Shown piece by piece: positions 1 through 7,782 of a stretch of DNA of 14,408 bases. The translations under genes and the position numbers were made by a program. The DNA comes from Pseudomonadota bacterium. GTDB lineage: Bacteria > Pseudomonadota > Alphaproteobacteria > Acetobacterales > Acetobacteraceae. Where the stretch lies: positions 1-14,408 of the forward strand of contig JAKAQU010000027.1 in assembly GCA_021819535.1 (NCBI GenBank). The letters run 5' to 3'. The notes under the pieces were generated by a model. It had not been told where the DNA came from and did not search any database. It worked only from the letters and a program-made list of their open reading frames with translations. Position 1 is the stretch's first letter. The number at the start of each line of letters is the position of its first letter.

Positions 1-2742
1 TTCTCCGACTTCCTCCAGCACTTTCCAGCAGCGGGTGCATTTCTGGCCGTCTGCGCGGCGCACGGAGGTCAAGTTTCCAATTTGCGGCGGCAAAAATTGT
101 GTCTTCGAGACGATTAGGACTTCGCTCCAGGCTTCCGCATCCAGAAGCGTGTCGTCGCCGTCTCCAAAAAATAATGTTACCTCCGCTTCCAGGGACGAGC
201 CAAGTATCTTTGCGTTGCGCATGGTTTCGATGCTGACCGTTGCAACGCCGCGCCGTTCGCGGATTTTCTCCCACTTCTTCGCCAATTCCTCGTCTCGCCA
301 TGCCGCCGGTAGCTCCGGGAAAACTTCGAGATGGACGCTGGTATTTTCGCCAAAGCGGGCCTGCCAGGCCTCTTCGGCGGTGAAGCAGAGAACCGGCGCG
401 AACCAGGCGCAGAGCGTGCGATGGAGATGATCGAGGACGGTGCGCGCGGCGCGGCGGCGGGGGCTGTCGGGGCGATCACAATAAATCGCATCCTTGCGGA
501 TGTCGAAATAGAACGCCGAGAGGTCGTTCGCGCAAAAGGTATGCAATTCGGGATAGACGCCGGTCCAGTCATGGCTTTCGACCGCCCTCCGGATGCGCGC
601 ATCGAGTTCGGTGAGGCGATGGAGGATGGTGCGTTCGAGTTCCGGCATCTCGGCGTAATCGACCCGCTCTTCCTCGGTGAAGCCGTCGAGGCAGCCGAGC
701 AGCCAGCGGAGCGTATTGCGGATGCGGCGGTAGAGTTCCGCCTGCTGCTTGAGGATTTCGCGGCCGATGCGCAGATCCTCGGTCGTGTCCGACATCATCA
801 CCCAGAGGCGCAGAATGTCGGCGCCGTATTCCTTCATCACCTCCTGCGGCGCGGTGACGTTGCCGAGCGATTTCGACATCTTGCGCCCCTGCTCGTCGAG
901 CACGAAGCCATGCGTCAGAACCGCTTTGAAGGGTGCCTGCCCGCGTGTTCCGACCGCTTCCAGGAGCGAGGAATGAAACCAGCCGCGATGCTGGTCGGAG
1001 CCTTCGAGATAGAGATCGGCCGGCCAGGGTAATTTCCGTGCCTCCAAAACGAAGGCATGGGTCGACCCGCTTTCGAACCAGACATCGACGATGTCCATCA
1101 CCTGCTCGTAATCAGCGGGATCATAAGTTTCGCCGAGGAAGCGCGCGGGCGGCGACGAATACCAGGCATCCGCGCCTTCGGCGGCAAAGGCGTCAACGAT
1201 CCGCTGCATCACCGCGGGATCGCGAAGCGGCTTGCCAGAAGTGCGATGGACGAAGACCGCGATCGGGACACCCCAGGCGCGCTGGCGCGAGATGCACCAA
1301 TCGGGGCGCGCCGCGACCATCGCGCCGATGCGGTTGCGCCCCTGCTCAGGGACGAAATGGGTTTCCGCGATCGCTTTGAGCGCTTTTTCGCGGATATGCT
1401 CCGGCCCATCCATGCGGATGAACCATTGCGGGGTTGCGCGGAAAATCAGCGGCGCTTTCGAGCGCCAGGAATGGGGATAGGAGTGGGTGATCTTCTCGCG
1501 CCCTAAAAGCGCGCCGGCCTTGTGCAGTTCCTCGCACACCCGGTCGGCGGCCTTGTAGACATGCAAGCCGGCGAAGAGCGGCACCCAGGCGTTGAACGTG
1601 CCATCCGGGCCGACGGTGTCGGGCACTTCGAGCCCGTGCCGGCGGCCGAGGATGAAATCGTCATCGCCGTGCCCTGGCGCAATATGGACGAAGCCGGTGC
1701 CCTGATCGGTGGTGACGAAATCGGCGGGAAGCAGCGGGACATCGTAATCATAGCCCTGCCCGCGCAGCGGATGCGCGGCGAGAAGCCCCGCGACTTCGGC
1801 ACCCTTCAGAACCCGCACCAGATGGTGGAGCGTGATGCCGGCGGCCTCGCAAAACGTCTCGACGAGCGGGAGTGCCACCAGAAGCCGCGTGCCCGGAGCG
1901 ATCGCGCCCGCCTCTGCGACATGATCGGCACGGAGCAGCGCATAATCGATATCCTCGCCATAGGCGATGGCACGGTTGCCCGGCATCGTCCACGGCGTCG
2001 TCGTCCAGATCACGACCGACGCGTCGGCGAGATCACCCTTTGCCGCGATCAGCGGAAACCGCACCCAAATCGCATCGCTGACATGGTCGTGGTATTCGAT
2101 TTCGGCCTCGGCGAGCGCGGTTTTTTCGACCGGGCTCCACATCACCGGGCGGAGGCCGCGATAGAGTGCTTCGTTCATCAGGAACTTGCCGATTTCGGCG
2201 ACGATCGCGGCTTCGGCGGGAAAATCCATCGTCGCGTAGCGCCCGGCGAAATCGCCCTCGACACCGAGGCGACGGAATTCGGCGCCCTGCACGTCCATCC
2301 AGTGCTGGGCGTAGGCGCGGCACTCGGCGCGGAAAGCGAGGATCGGCACAGCATCCTTGTCGCGCCCGGATTTGCGATAATTCTCCTCGATCTTCCACTC
2401 GATCGGCAGCCCATGGCAGTCCCAGCCGGGAATGTAATCGGCATCAAAACCCGCCATCTGATGGGCGCGGTTGATGATGTCCTTGAGGATTTTATTGAGC
2501 GCCGTGCCGATATGAAGATTGCCGTTGGCATAAGGCGGGCCGTCATGGAGGATGAATTTCGGCCGGCCCGAAGCCCGCGATGCCGCGCGCAGCTTTTTCC
2601 ACAAATCCATCGCTTCCCAGCGGGCGAGAATCTGGGGCTCGCGCTTGGGCAGATCGGCACGCATCGGAAAGCCGGTGCGTGGCAGAAATACCGTCTCGCG
2701 GTAATCCGCTTCGGGCTGGGCGGGAGAATTTTCGGTCATCAT
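1..2742 (-). CDS. ileS: Isoleucyl-tRNA synthetase, C-terminus cut off by window edge
   Basis: Cytoplasmic class I synthetase that charges tRNA-Ile with isoleucine. The frame is open for 914 codons to the window edge, so only the last few dozen residues should be missing. Visible landmarks in order are GPPYANG then H-I-G-T (H77, the HIGH-motif position), PGWDCHGLPIEWK just after it, the editing (CP1) motif WTTTPWTMPGN at about 1965-2010, CISRQRAWG, EGSDQHRGWFHSS, KMSKS (K621, 868-882) and the C-terminal zinc motif K-C-T-R-C-W (C902, C905, 28-42). That zinc motif marks the usual bacterial form of the enzyme. Two ATGs are adjacent (2742 and 2739). GGAG lies 3 nt before the first and 6 nt before the second, so 2739 may be the real start. 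The gene begins 18 bp after ribF stops, which indicates one operon. The fourth HIGH residue is Thr, not His. Identity is certain; only the exact start is open. Confidence 0.97.
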   Translation of the reverse strand, partial: MMTENSPAQPEADYRETVFLPRTGFPMRADLPKREPQILARWEAMDLWKKLRAASRASGRPKFILHDGPPYANGNLHIGTALNKILKDIINRAHQMAGFDADYIPGWDCHGLPIEWKIEENYRKSGRDKDAVPILAFRAECRAYAQHWMDVQGAEFRRLGVEGDFAGRYATMDFPAEAAIVAEIGKFLMNEALYRGLRPVMWSPVEKTALAEAEIEYHDHVSDAIWVRFPLIAAKGDLADASVVIWTTTPWTMPGNRAIAYGEDIDYALLRADHVAEAGAIAPGTRLLVALPLVETFCEAAGITLHHLVRVLKGAEVAGLLAAHPLRGQGYDYDVPLLPADFVTTDQGTGFVHIAPGHGDDDFILGRRHGLEVPDTVGPDGTFNAWVPLFAGLHVYKAADRVCEELHKAGALLGREKITHSYPHSWRSKAPLIFRATPQWFIRMDGPEHIREKALKAIAETHFVPEQGRNRIGAMVAARPDWCISRQRAWGVPIAVFVHRTSGKPLRDPAVMQRIVDAFAAEGADAWYSSPPARFLGETYDPADYEQVMDIVDVWFESGSTHAFVLEARKLPWPADLYLEGSDQHRGWFHSSLLEAVGTRGQAPFKAVLTHGFVLDEQGRKMSKSLGNVTAPQEVMKEYGADILRLWVMMSDTTEDLRIGREILKQQAELYRRIRNTLRWLLGCLDGFTEEERVDYAEMPELERTILHRLTELDARIRRAVESHDWTGVYPELHTFCANDLSAFYFDIRKDAIYCDRPDSPRRRAARTVLDHLHRTLCAWFAPVLCFTAEEAWQARFGENTSVHLEVFPELPAAWRDEELAKKWEKIRERRGVATVSIETMRNAKILGSSLEAEVTLFFGDGDDTLLDAEAWSEVLIVSKTQFLPPQIGNLTSVRRADGQKCTRCWKVLEEVGE

Positions 2743-2760
2743 CGTCTCCGGGACGCGAAA

Positions 2761-3735
2761 CTATGCGAAAGCGGCGAGATCGCGGTCAAGCGACGGCAGG
2801 TCGAGCGCAACCTGGGCGAGGGCCGCGCGCGCGGCGGCGGCATCGGCGGCGATCTGGGTCTTGAGCGCAGTGAGATCGGGAAATTTACGTTCCTCGCGGA
2901 GATAGGCGAGAAGGCCGACCGCGATCGTCTCTCCGTAGAGATTTTCCTCAAAATCAAAGAGATGCGCTTCCAGCCGGGTTTCCGGATCGCCGCCCAAAGT
3001 CGGCCTGCGACCGAGATTGGCGACACCGCCGAAAATACGCCCGTCCCGCAGGGCGACCCGCACCGCATAGACGCCGCGCGCTGGTTCGAGATAGCGGCCG
3101 AGCGCGAGATTGGCGGTCGGAAAACCGAGTTTGCGGCCGCGCTCATCACCATGCGCGACCACCCCCTCGATCGCGAAGAGCCGCCCGAGAAGGGCGCTCG
3201 CACGCTCGGGATAGCCATCGCGGAGAAGGCGGCGAATGCGGCTCGACGAAATCCGCCCCTCGCCATCGGCGAGCGGGGGCACGACGGAAAGACCGATGCC
3301 GAGCGCTTCCGCCCGCGCCGCCAAGAGCGCGACATCGCCACCGCGGCGATGGCCGAAGGCGAAATCCGGGCCGCAGGCGAGATGCCGCGCGCCGATCCCG
3401 CCGGCCAGCACCTCGCCGATGAAGGCCTCGGCCGAAAGATCGCTGAAAATGCGGTCGAAGCGGAGTTCATAGAGGATGCGAACCCCGCGCGCCGCGAGCA
3501 GCCGCGCCCGCATCGCGGACGACGTGAGCCGGAACGGCGGATCATCGGGGCGGAAGAATTCGCGCGGATGCGGCTCGAAAGTGAGCACGGCGAGCGGCGC
3601 CTCCGGGCGCGCGGCGTGGGCGGCGGCGATGACCTGGAGATGGCCGCGATGGACGCCGTCGAAATTGCCGAGCGCGACGCTGGCACCGCGGGCCTCGGGC
3701 GGCAGATCACGCCAGTCAGGGAAGATTTGGATCAC
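2761..3735 (-). CDS. ribF: Bifunctional riboflavin kinase / FAD synthetase
   Basis: Phosphorylates riboflavin to FMN and adenylylates FMN to FAD in the cytoplasm. The 324-residue product has the family's usual length. The N-terminal nucleotidyltransferase half shows GNFDGVHRGH at 23-32 (the HxGH site), CGPDFAFG near 121-128 and SSSRIR near 163-168. The C-terminal kinase half shows GRKLGFPTANL at 200-210, GVYAV at 221-225, GVANLGRRPT at 237-246, EAHLFDFEENLYG at 256-268 and YLREERKFP at 278-286. The start chosen is GTG at 3735, because VIQIFPDW begins the family's conserved N-terminus and a GAGGA lies upstream. An in-frame ATG at 3840 would add 35 residues with no family resemblance. It is the first gene of a probable ribF-ileS operon, a common bacterial order often followed by lspA. 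The spacing to ileS is 18 bp. No FMN riboswitch was recognised upstream. Confidence 0.95.
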   Translation of the reverse strand: MIQIFPDWRDLPPEARGASVALGNFDGVHRGHLQVIAAAHAARPEAPLAVLTFEPHPREFFRPDDPPFRLTSSAMRARLLAARGVRILYELRFDRIFSDLSAEAFIGEVLAGGIGARHLACGPDFAFGHRRGGDVALLAARAEALGIGLSVVPPLADGEGRISSSRIRRLLRDGYPERASALLGRLFAIEGVVAHGDERGRKLGFPTANLALGRYLEPARGVYAVRVALRDGRIFGGVANLGRRPTLGGDPETRLEAHLFDFEENLYGETIAVGLLAYLREERKFPDLTALKTQIAADAAAARAALAQVALDLPSLDRDLAAFA

Positions 3736-3777
3736 CGTTGCGTCTCTGTTCCTCGGGGTCCTGTTGTCCTGGGCACG

Positions 3778-3797
3778 CCCCGCGTCTCGGCGCGGGG
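3778..3797. repeat. Inverted repeat, 7-bp arms
   Basis: CCCCGCG (3778-3784) and CGCGGGG (3791-3797) pair perfectly around the 6-nt loop TCTCGG. The repeat lies 43 bp upstream of the ribF start codon, so it could fold in a ribF leader RNA. It has no T-tract on either side, so a simple terminator is unlikely. In DNA this GC-rich, 7-bp arms can arise by chance. Confidence 0.45.
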
Positions 3798-3820
3798 GCG
3801 GCGCACGGGTTTCTCTCGCC

Positions 3821-3837
3821 CCTTGCGAACCGCAAGG
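3821..3837. repeat. Inverted repeat with AAC loop, 7-bp arms
   Basis: CCTTGCG (3821-3827) and CGCAAGG (3831-3837) pair perfectly around the 3-nt loop AAC, giving a compact hairpin on either strand. No run of T follows in either direction, which argues against an intrinsic terminator. It could be an operator, a small repeat unit found elsewhere in the genome, or chance. Confidence 0.5.
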
Positions 3838-3863
3838 CAAGGCCCTATTCGCGTCTCCGTTAC

Positions 3864-3879
3864 CCTGGGGCGCCCCAGG
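3864..3879. repeat. Perfect 16-bp palindrome
   Basis: CCTGGGGCGCCCCAGG is identical to its own reverse complement over 16 bases with no spacer. It lies 107 bp upstream of the OmpA-like gene and 128 bp upstream of ribF. The size suits a binding site for a dimeric regulator, but I do not recognise it as the operator of any named protein. Confidence 0.5.
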
Positions 3880-3986
3880 AGGCTATGGCGTATGCTATGG
3901 CAATCCGGCCGGATCGGCCCATATGCAGTCGTCGGGCCGGCGCCATCGCGGTCGTTGCCAGGCTGAAGGAAAAAGGGGCTCGTTGC

Positions 3987-5123
3987 ATGCGGCGTCGTCT
4001 GTGGCTGCTTCTCGGGGGCTTGCTCGCGCCATGCGCCGCCGGCGCCCAGCCCATTGAGGGCCTCTATGTCTCGGGTGGCGCCGGCGCCAATCTCCTGATG
4101 AACCAGCCGTTGACCCCCTCGCCCGCGCTCGGCGCGCTCGGCGGCGGCAACCTGCAATATAATGCCGGCCCGGCCTTCGAAGGCAGTGTCGGCTACGCGT
4201 TCGGCAACGGGTTTCGGCTCGAGCTAGAGGGCGACGAGATGATGAATACGCTCTCGGCGCGCAGCGGGGCGGCGCTGCCCAGCACCGTCTCCGGCTCGAC
4301 GCAGGATTATGGCGCCATGGCCAACGCCCTGTTCGATCTCGATATCGGCTCGCGCTACGTCTTCCCCTATTTCGGCGTCGGCCTTGGCTATCAATGGACC
4401 AATTTCGGCAATCTCCGCGTCGGGACGCCCGCGGCGGGCAGCGAATTCACCGGCAATGGCACGGCGGGCAGTCTCGCCGGGCAGGGAATCGTCGGCGTCT
4501 CCTTTCCCGTCCCCGGCGTGCCCGGGCTTTCCATCACCACGGAATATCGATTTCTCGGCCTGATCGGGCCGGAACATTTCGGCGCGACCCTCGGGCCGAT
4601 CGGTGGCGCCGGGCACGCCATCGGCACGCAAGAGGTCTCCGATAACCTCAACCAGATGTTCATGGTCGGGCTGCGCTACGCCTTCTCGGTCAAACCGCCG
4701 CCAGCGCCCATCCCGGCGAGCGCAAGCCAGGCGCCGCCGGCCGCGCCGGCGCCGGCCCCGATGCGGAGCTATCTCGTGTTCTTCGACTGGGATCGCGCCG
4801 ATCTCAGCGACCGGGCGAAGGAGATCGTCGCCGAGGCGGCGGCGAGTGCCGCCCATGTCGCCGATACAAGAATAGCGGTGAACGGCTATGCCGACCGCAG
4901 CGGCAGTGCTGCCGCCAATCAGGCGCTCTCACGCCGCCGCGCCGAGGCCGTCGCGGCCGAATTGGTGCGCGATGGCGTGGCGAAGGATGTGATCGTCATC
5001 AAAGGCTTCGGCGAGTCGCATCCGCTCGTCGCAACCGCCCCCGGCGTGCGCGAGCCACAGAACCGGCGCGTCGAGATCATCATCGGCGCCGGTGAGAATG
5101 ACGCGCAAAAACCCCAGACGTAG
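3987..5123 (+). CDS. OmpA-family outer membrane protein (barrel plus peptidoglycan-binding domain)
   Basis: This is a probable outer-membrane anchor to the cell wall, 378 residues long. Residues 1-20 form a signal peptide (basic MRRR, Leu-rich core, A-G-A before Q21). C16 is preceded by L-A-P, and a Pro at that position argues against a lipobox. Residues about 23-234 alternate polar and hydrophobic residues and end in VGLRYAF, as expected of a small beta-barrel. A Pro/Ala linker spans about 235-259. The OmpA C-terminal domain follows, with FFDWD, NGYADRSGS (D303), LSRRRA (R318) and EPQNRRVEI. D303 and R318 match the residues that grip diaminopimelate in the family. The start at 3987 is set by the signal peptide and the ribosome binding site. 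It lacks the N-terminal transmembrane helix of MotB, so it is not a stator protein despite its flagellar neighbours. Its stop codon abuts that of flgL. Its cellular role beyond the family level is unknown. Confidence 0.9.
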   Translation: MRRRLWLLLGGLLAPCAAGAQPIEGLYVSGGAGANLLMNQPLTPSPALGALGGGNLQYNAGPAFEGSVGYAFGNGFRLELEGDEMMNTLSARSGAALPSTVSGSTQDYGAMANALFDLDIGSRYVFPYFGVGLGYQWTNFGNLRVGTPAAGSEFTGNGTAGSLAGQGIVGVSFPVPGVPGLSITTEYRFLGLIGPEHFGATLGPIGGAGHAIGTQEVSDNLNQMFMVGLRYAFSVKPPPAPIPASASQAPPAAPAPAPMRSYLVFFDWDRADLSDRAKEIVAEAAASAAHVADTRIAVNGYADRSGSAAANQALSRRRAEAVAAELVRDGVAKDVIVIKGFGESHPLVATAPGVREPQNRRVEIIIGAGENDAQKPQT

Positions 5124-6218
5124 TCACTGGACGTAATTGGCGAGCGAGAGGCTTTGGACGCTGGCGATGAGCTTGAACGACGCCTGAAGCTGCGTCTGTA
5201 CCATCGTCAGGTTGGAGAGCGTGCTCGCCATATTGACATCCTGGACCGAGCTGAGCTGGGTCTGGAGGGCGGTGTTGACATTGCCGATCGTCGTGCTCGC
5301 GGCGCTGAGACTATCTTGCGTCGCGCCCAGCCCACCCTCCTCATTGGCCATGGCACTGATCGCGCCGGTGAGCGAGGTATGCACATCGTTGACGAGGCCG
5401 GTGAAGCCGGTGGCATTGGCGCTGGCCGGAGTGAGCGAGCCGATCACCGCGAGGGCATGCATGAGATCGCGCGTGTAAGAGCCGGTGGTGTAGGGGCCGG
5501 TCGAGGTGACATAGGTGTTGGCGCTGGCGAGCAGGCCGACGGAGGTGCTCTGGCCCGGCCCTACCTCGATACTCGGCTGAAAATTCGCCGGCGGCGGCGA
5601 GAGGGCGGCGGAAAACGGCGACGTGCCGCCGGCCGACGGCAGAACATTGGAACTCGCGATCCCGAGCGTGGTCGAGATGGTCGCCGCGGCGCCATTGGTC
5701 GCGAGATTGCCGACCGCGGTCTGGATTTTCGTGAAAAACGGCGAGGAGAGAATATTGCCCGGATCGGGCACCGGCGGATTGCTCGTGTCTTGCCCGGCGA
5801 AAATATAATTGCTGCCGCTTTGCGTATCGAGCAGATTGGCGACCTGTTGGAGGTCGTTCTGGGCCTGGGTCGCGAGTGTCGAGATCGAGGTGCCGGTGAT
5901 GTTATCGAGCTGCGACGAGATGCCGGAAGCGATACTGCTCAACTGGTTCATCACCGTCTGGGTGATCCCGATATTGGTATTCGCCGAGGTGATATTGGCG
6001 GTGTAGGTATTGTTCTGCGCGATCTCGGCATTGAGATCGAGTGCGGTCAGCGCATTGGCGCCGAGGCCGGAATAAGTTTGCGAAACATTGCCGGAAGACG
6101 CCTGCTCGGCCAGCGTGTCGAGCTGCGTCTGGGTCGCGCTCGCCCCTTGGATGAGTTCGCCGAGCAGACCATAGGAAGAGGGGGGAAGCCCGTAATTCCC
6201 AGAAATTCCGCCACTCAT
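5124..6218 (-). CDS. flgL: Hook-filament junction protein FlgL (HAP3)
   Basis: The second junction protein between hook and filament, exported through the flagellar type III apparatus and assembled outside the cell on FlgK. The 364-residue product is flagellin-like. Its N-terminal coiled region (about 1-140) includes GELIQGASATQTQLDTLAEQ and NYIFAGQDTSNPP, a hallmark near the end of this segment. A variable Gly/Ser/Pro-rich middle follows. A C-terminal helix at about 300-364 contains SSVQDVNMASTLSNLTM and ends ASVQSLSLANYVQ. No signal peptide is present, as expected for this export route. AAGGA sits 7 nt before the ATG. It follows flgK by 15 bp as the last gene of flgE-flgK-flgL. A true flagellin is less likely because of the operon position and the FLAGQDT-type motif typical of FlgL. 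Confidence 0.9.
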   Translation of the reverse strand: MSGGISGNYGLPPSSYGLLGELIQGASATQTQLDTLAEQASSGNVSQTYSGLGANALTALDLNAEIAQNNTYTANITSANTNIGITQTVMNQLSSIASGISSQLDNITGTSISTLATQAQNDLQQVANLLDTQSGSNYIFAGQDTSNPPVPDPGNILSSPFFTKIQTAVGNLATNGAAATISTTLGIASSNVLPSAGGTSPFSAALSPPPANFQPSIEVGPGQSTSVGLLASANTYVTSTGPYTTGSYTRDLMHALAVIGSLTPASANATGFTGLVNDVHTSLTGAISAMANEEGGLGATQDSLSAASTTIGNVNTALQTQLSSVQDVNMASTLSNLTMVQTQLQASFKLIASVQSLSLANYVQ

Positions 6219-6233
6219 CGATTATCCTTCCGT

Positions 6234-7760
6234 TCAGGCATACATCAGATCGCTCTGCAGCGTCGACCACATCGTCTGCACCGCTTCCATGATCCGCGCA
6301 TTGGCGCCATAGGCGTTCTGCAACTGCACCATGTTCGCCATTTCGGTATTGATGTTGACGCCGGATTGGGATTTGAAGCTCGATTGCAGGCTCGATTGGA
6401 GCGCTTGCGAGTCGGTGAGATTGTTATCGATCGCGGCGATGCTGTTGGATTGCGCGCTGACGAGGGTTGACGCGAAATCGGTAATGGTCGGCGGCGAGGC
6501 ATAAGGCGCGCTGAGATTGCCGAGCGCGCCAAGCCCGGTGACGTTGCTCGCCGGCTGGGAAACGCCGGATTGCACGTCCGCGCCGAAGGTGTAGTTGAGC
6601 ACCCGATTGATCAGCGTCGTGAAGCCGGAGGGCCCGCCTGCCGGGTTGGGCGTGAAACCGCTGGCCCCGGTCGGACTTCCGATGATCGCGTTGGTGCCGT
6701 TGGTGACCAGGGCGGGGTTGGCGACCACCACCGGATTGACCTTTATTTCGGCAGCGAACCCGACATAGCCGGATTGCGCCGGGGTTCCGCCGCCGGCGGG
6801 GACGGTGCCGCTGCCATTGGTGAACAATGTCAGCCCCTGGGCCTGAAAGCGGCTCGCCGTGTTTTGGGCGAATTCGTCGAGCTGCGCCTGGTAGCCGGGG
6901 ATCGTGGTGTCGCGCAACTGGATGTCGGCACCGATGCTGCCGCTGGTGATCTGATTGGTGACATCGACGCCGCCCATCATGATGCCGGGGATCGTTCCGG
7001 GATAGGTGGCCCCCGGGGCAAGTGTCGCACTCGATGTCGTCAGCGCCTGGCCGGGGCCGGTCGGTAGCACGAGGCCATTCTGGGTTGCCACCAGAATGCT
7101 GCCATTGGCCTGCGGGATCGCCTGCGCGCCCGTCAATTGCGAGACGGTCTGCATCGCCGCATCGCGCTGGTTCTGCAAATCGGCGACGCTCGCCCCCTGC
7201 GCGAGGCCGGAGATGATTTCGGTATTGAGCGTGCCGATGCTCGACAACGCCCCGTTGATCTCTGTGAGCGAGGAGACGATGTTGTTCTGCGCGGTTTGCG
7301 CGGCGCTCGTATAGGCGTTGCTGAGAGAATTGACGCCAGAGGCGAAATTCTGCGCATCATTCACGACGCTTTGCTGCAATGTCGCGCTGTCGGGTGTCCC
7401 GAGCAGCGTCGAAAAGGCGTTTTGCAGTGTCCCCAGCAGGCTGGAGAGATCGCCCCCCTGCCCCGGCGTGCCGAGTGCCGCATTCACCGGTTGCAGCACC
7501 GTCTGCATCTCCTGGAGCGAACTCACGTTGCCGTTCTGGGCGAGGAGATTGGATTGCAGCTGCTGATTGACGTAGCGGGTAACGGCGCCGTTCGCGACCC
7601 CCATGCCGGCGCCGCCCGAGGTCAGGCTCTGCTGCGTCTGGGTCTCGGCGGCATAGCCGGTGGTGCCGGCGTTGGCGACGTTCTGCGACATCACCGCGAA
7701 ATTGGCGGTGATATTGCCGATGCCGCTATTGGCGATCACCAGCGATGTTTCGAGCCCCAT
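6234..7760 (-). CDS. flgK: Hook-associated protein FlgK (HAP1)
   Basis: The first junction protein, assembled on the finished hook and binding FlgL on its other side. The product has 508 residues. The N-terminal rod-family signature is NITANFAVMSQNVANAGTTGY at about 17-37. Residues 60-190 form the helical D1 region, with NGALSSIGTLNTEI and LQNQRD typical of FlgK. The central part is Gly/Thr/Asn-rich and variable. The C-terminus carries the diagnostic SGVNINTEMANMVQLQNAY segment followed by NARIMEAVQTMWSTL, ending at the stop. GGAG lies 9 nt before the ATG. flgE ends 22 bp upstream and flgL begins 15 bp downstream, so the three are surely cotranscribed. No signal peptide is present, consistent with flagellar type III export. 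Confidence 0.95.
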   Translation of the reverse strand: MGLETSLVIANSGIGNITANFAVMSQNVANAGTTGYAAETQTQQSLTSGGAGMGVANGAVTRYVNQQLQSNLLAQNGNVSSLQEMQTVLQPVNAALGTPGQGGDLSSLLGTLQNAFSTLLGTPDSATLQQSVVNDAQNFASGVNSLSNAYTSAAQTAQNNIVSSLTEINGALSSIGTLNTEIISGLAQGASVADLQNQRDAAMQTVSQLTGAQAIPQANGSILVATQNGLVLPTGPGQALTTSSATLAPGATYPGTIPGIMMGGVDVTNQITSGSIGADIQLRDTTIPGYQAQLDEFAQNTASRFQAQGLTLFTNGSGTVPAGGGTPAQSGYVGFAAEIKVNPVVVANPALVTNGTNAIIGSPTGASGFTPNPAGGPSGFTTLINRVLNYTFGADVQSGVSQPASNVTGLGALGNLSAPYASPPTITDFASTLVSAQSNSIAAIDNNLTDSQALQSSLQSSFKSQSGVNINTEMANMVQLQNAYGANARIMEAVQTMWSTLQSDLMYA

Positions 7761-7782
7761 CGCAATTTTCTCCGATCGCCGC

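Larger units (their letters stand above)
3736..3986. other. Divergent intergenic region between ribF and the OmpA-like gene
   Basis: These 251 bp must carry promoters for ribF (leftward) and the OmpA-like gene (rightward). I could not place a convincing -35/-10 pair for either. TATGCT at 3891-3896 resembles a -10 but lacks a partner at the right distance. The region is dominated by three short perfect inverted repeats, listed separately. The reading frame of the OmpA-like gene is open back to 3738, but that upstream stretch reads as noncoding DNA and precedes a clear signal peptide. A purine-rich AAGGAAAAAGGGG at 3966-3978 serves as the ribosome binding site of the gene at 3987. Confidence 0.6.

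Noticed and set aside
3736..3860. FMN riboswitch upstream of ribF
   Set aside because: None of the conserved RFN-element blocks could be found in the ribF leader.
1522..3966. 814-codon open frame on the plus strand across ileS and ribF
   Set aside because: It is antisense to two certain genes, has no recognisable motif and is Arg/Glu/Ala-rich as expected of the reverse strand of GC-rich coding DNA.
3738..3986. In-frame N-terminal extension of the OmpA-like protein
   Set aside because: It would bury the clear signal peptide 83 residues inside the protein and overlap the ribF start.
3987..5123. OmpA-like protein as MotB or another flagellar stator or ring component
   Set aside because: It has a cleavable signal peptide and a barrel instead of the MotB transmembrane helix and plug. 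Adjacency to flgL is only tail-to-tail.
5154..6470. 438-codon open frame on the plus strand across flgL and the end of flgK
   Set aside because: Antisense shadow of two well-identified flagellar genes; no family resemblance and no ribosome binding site of note.
6630..6655. CCCGGCAGG on the minus strand inside flgK as a further FlbD box
   Set aside because: It is a single copy in coding sequence with no promoter nearby. A handful of such 8-mers is expected by chance in a window of this base composition.
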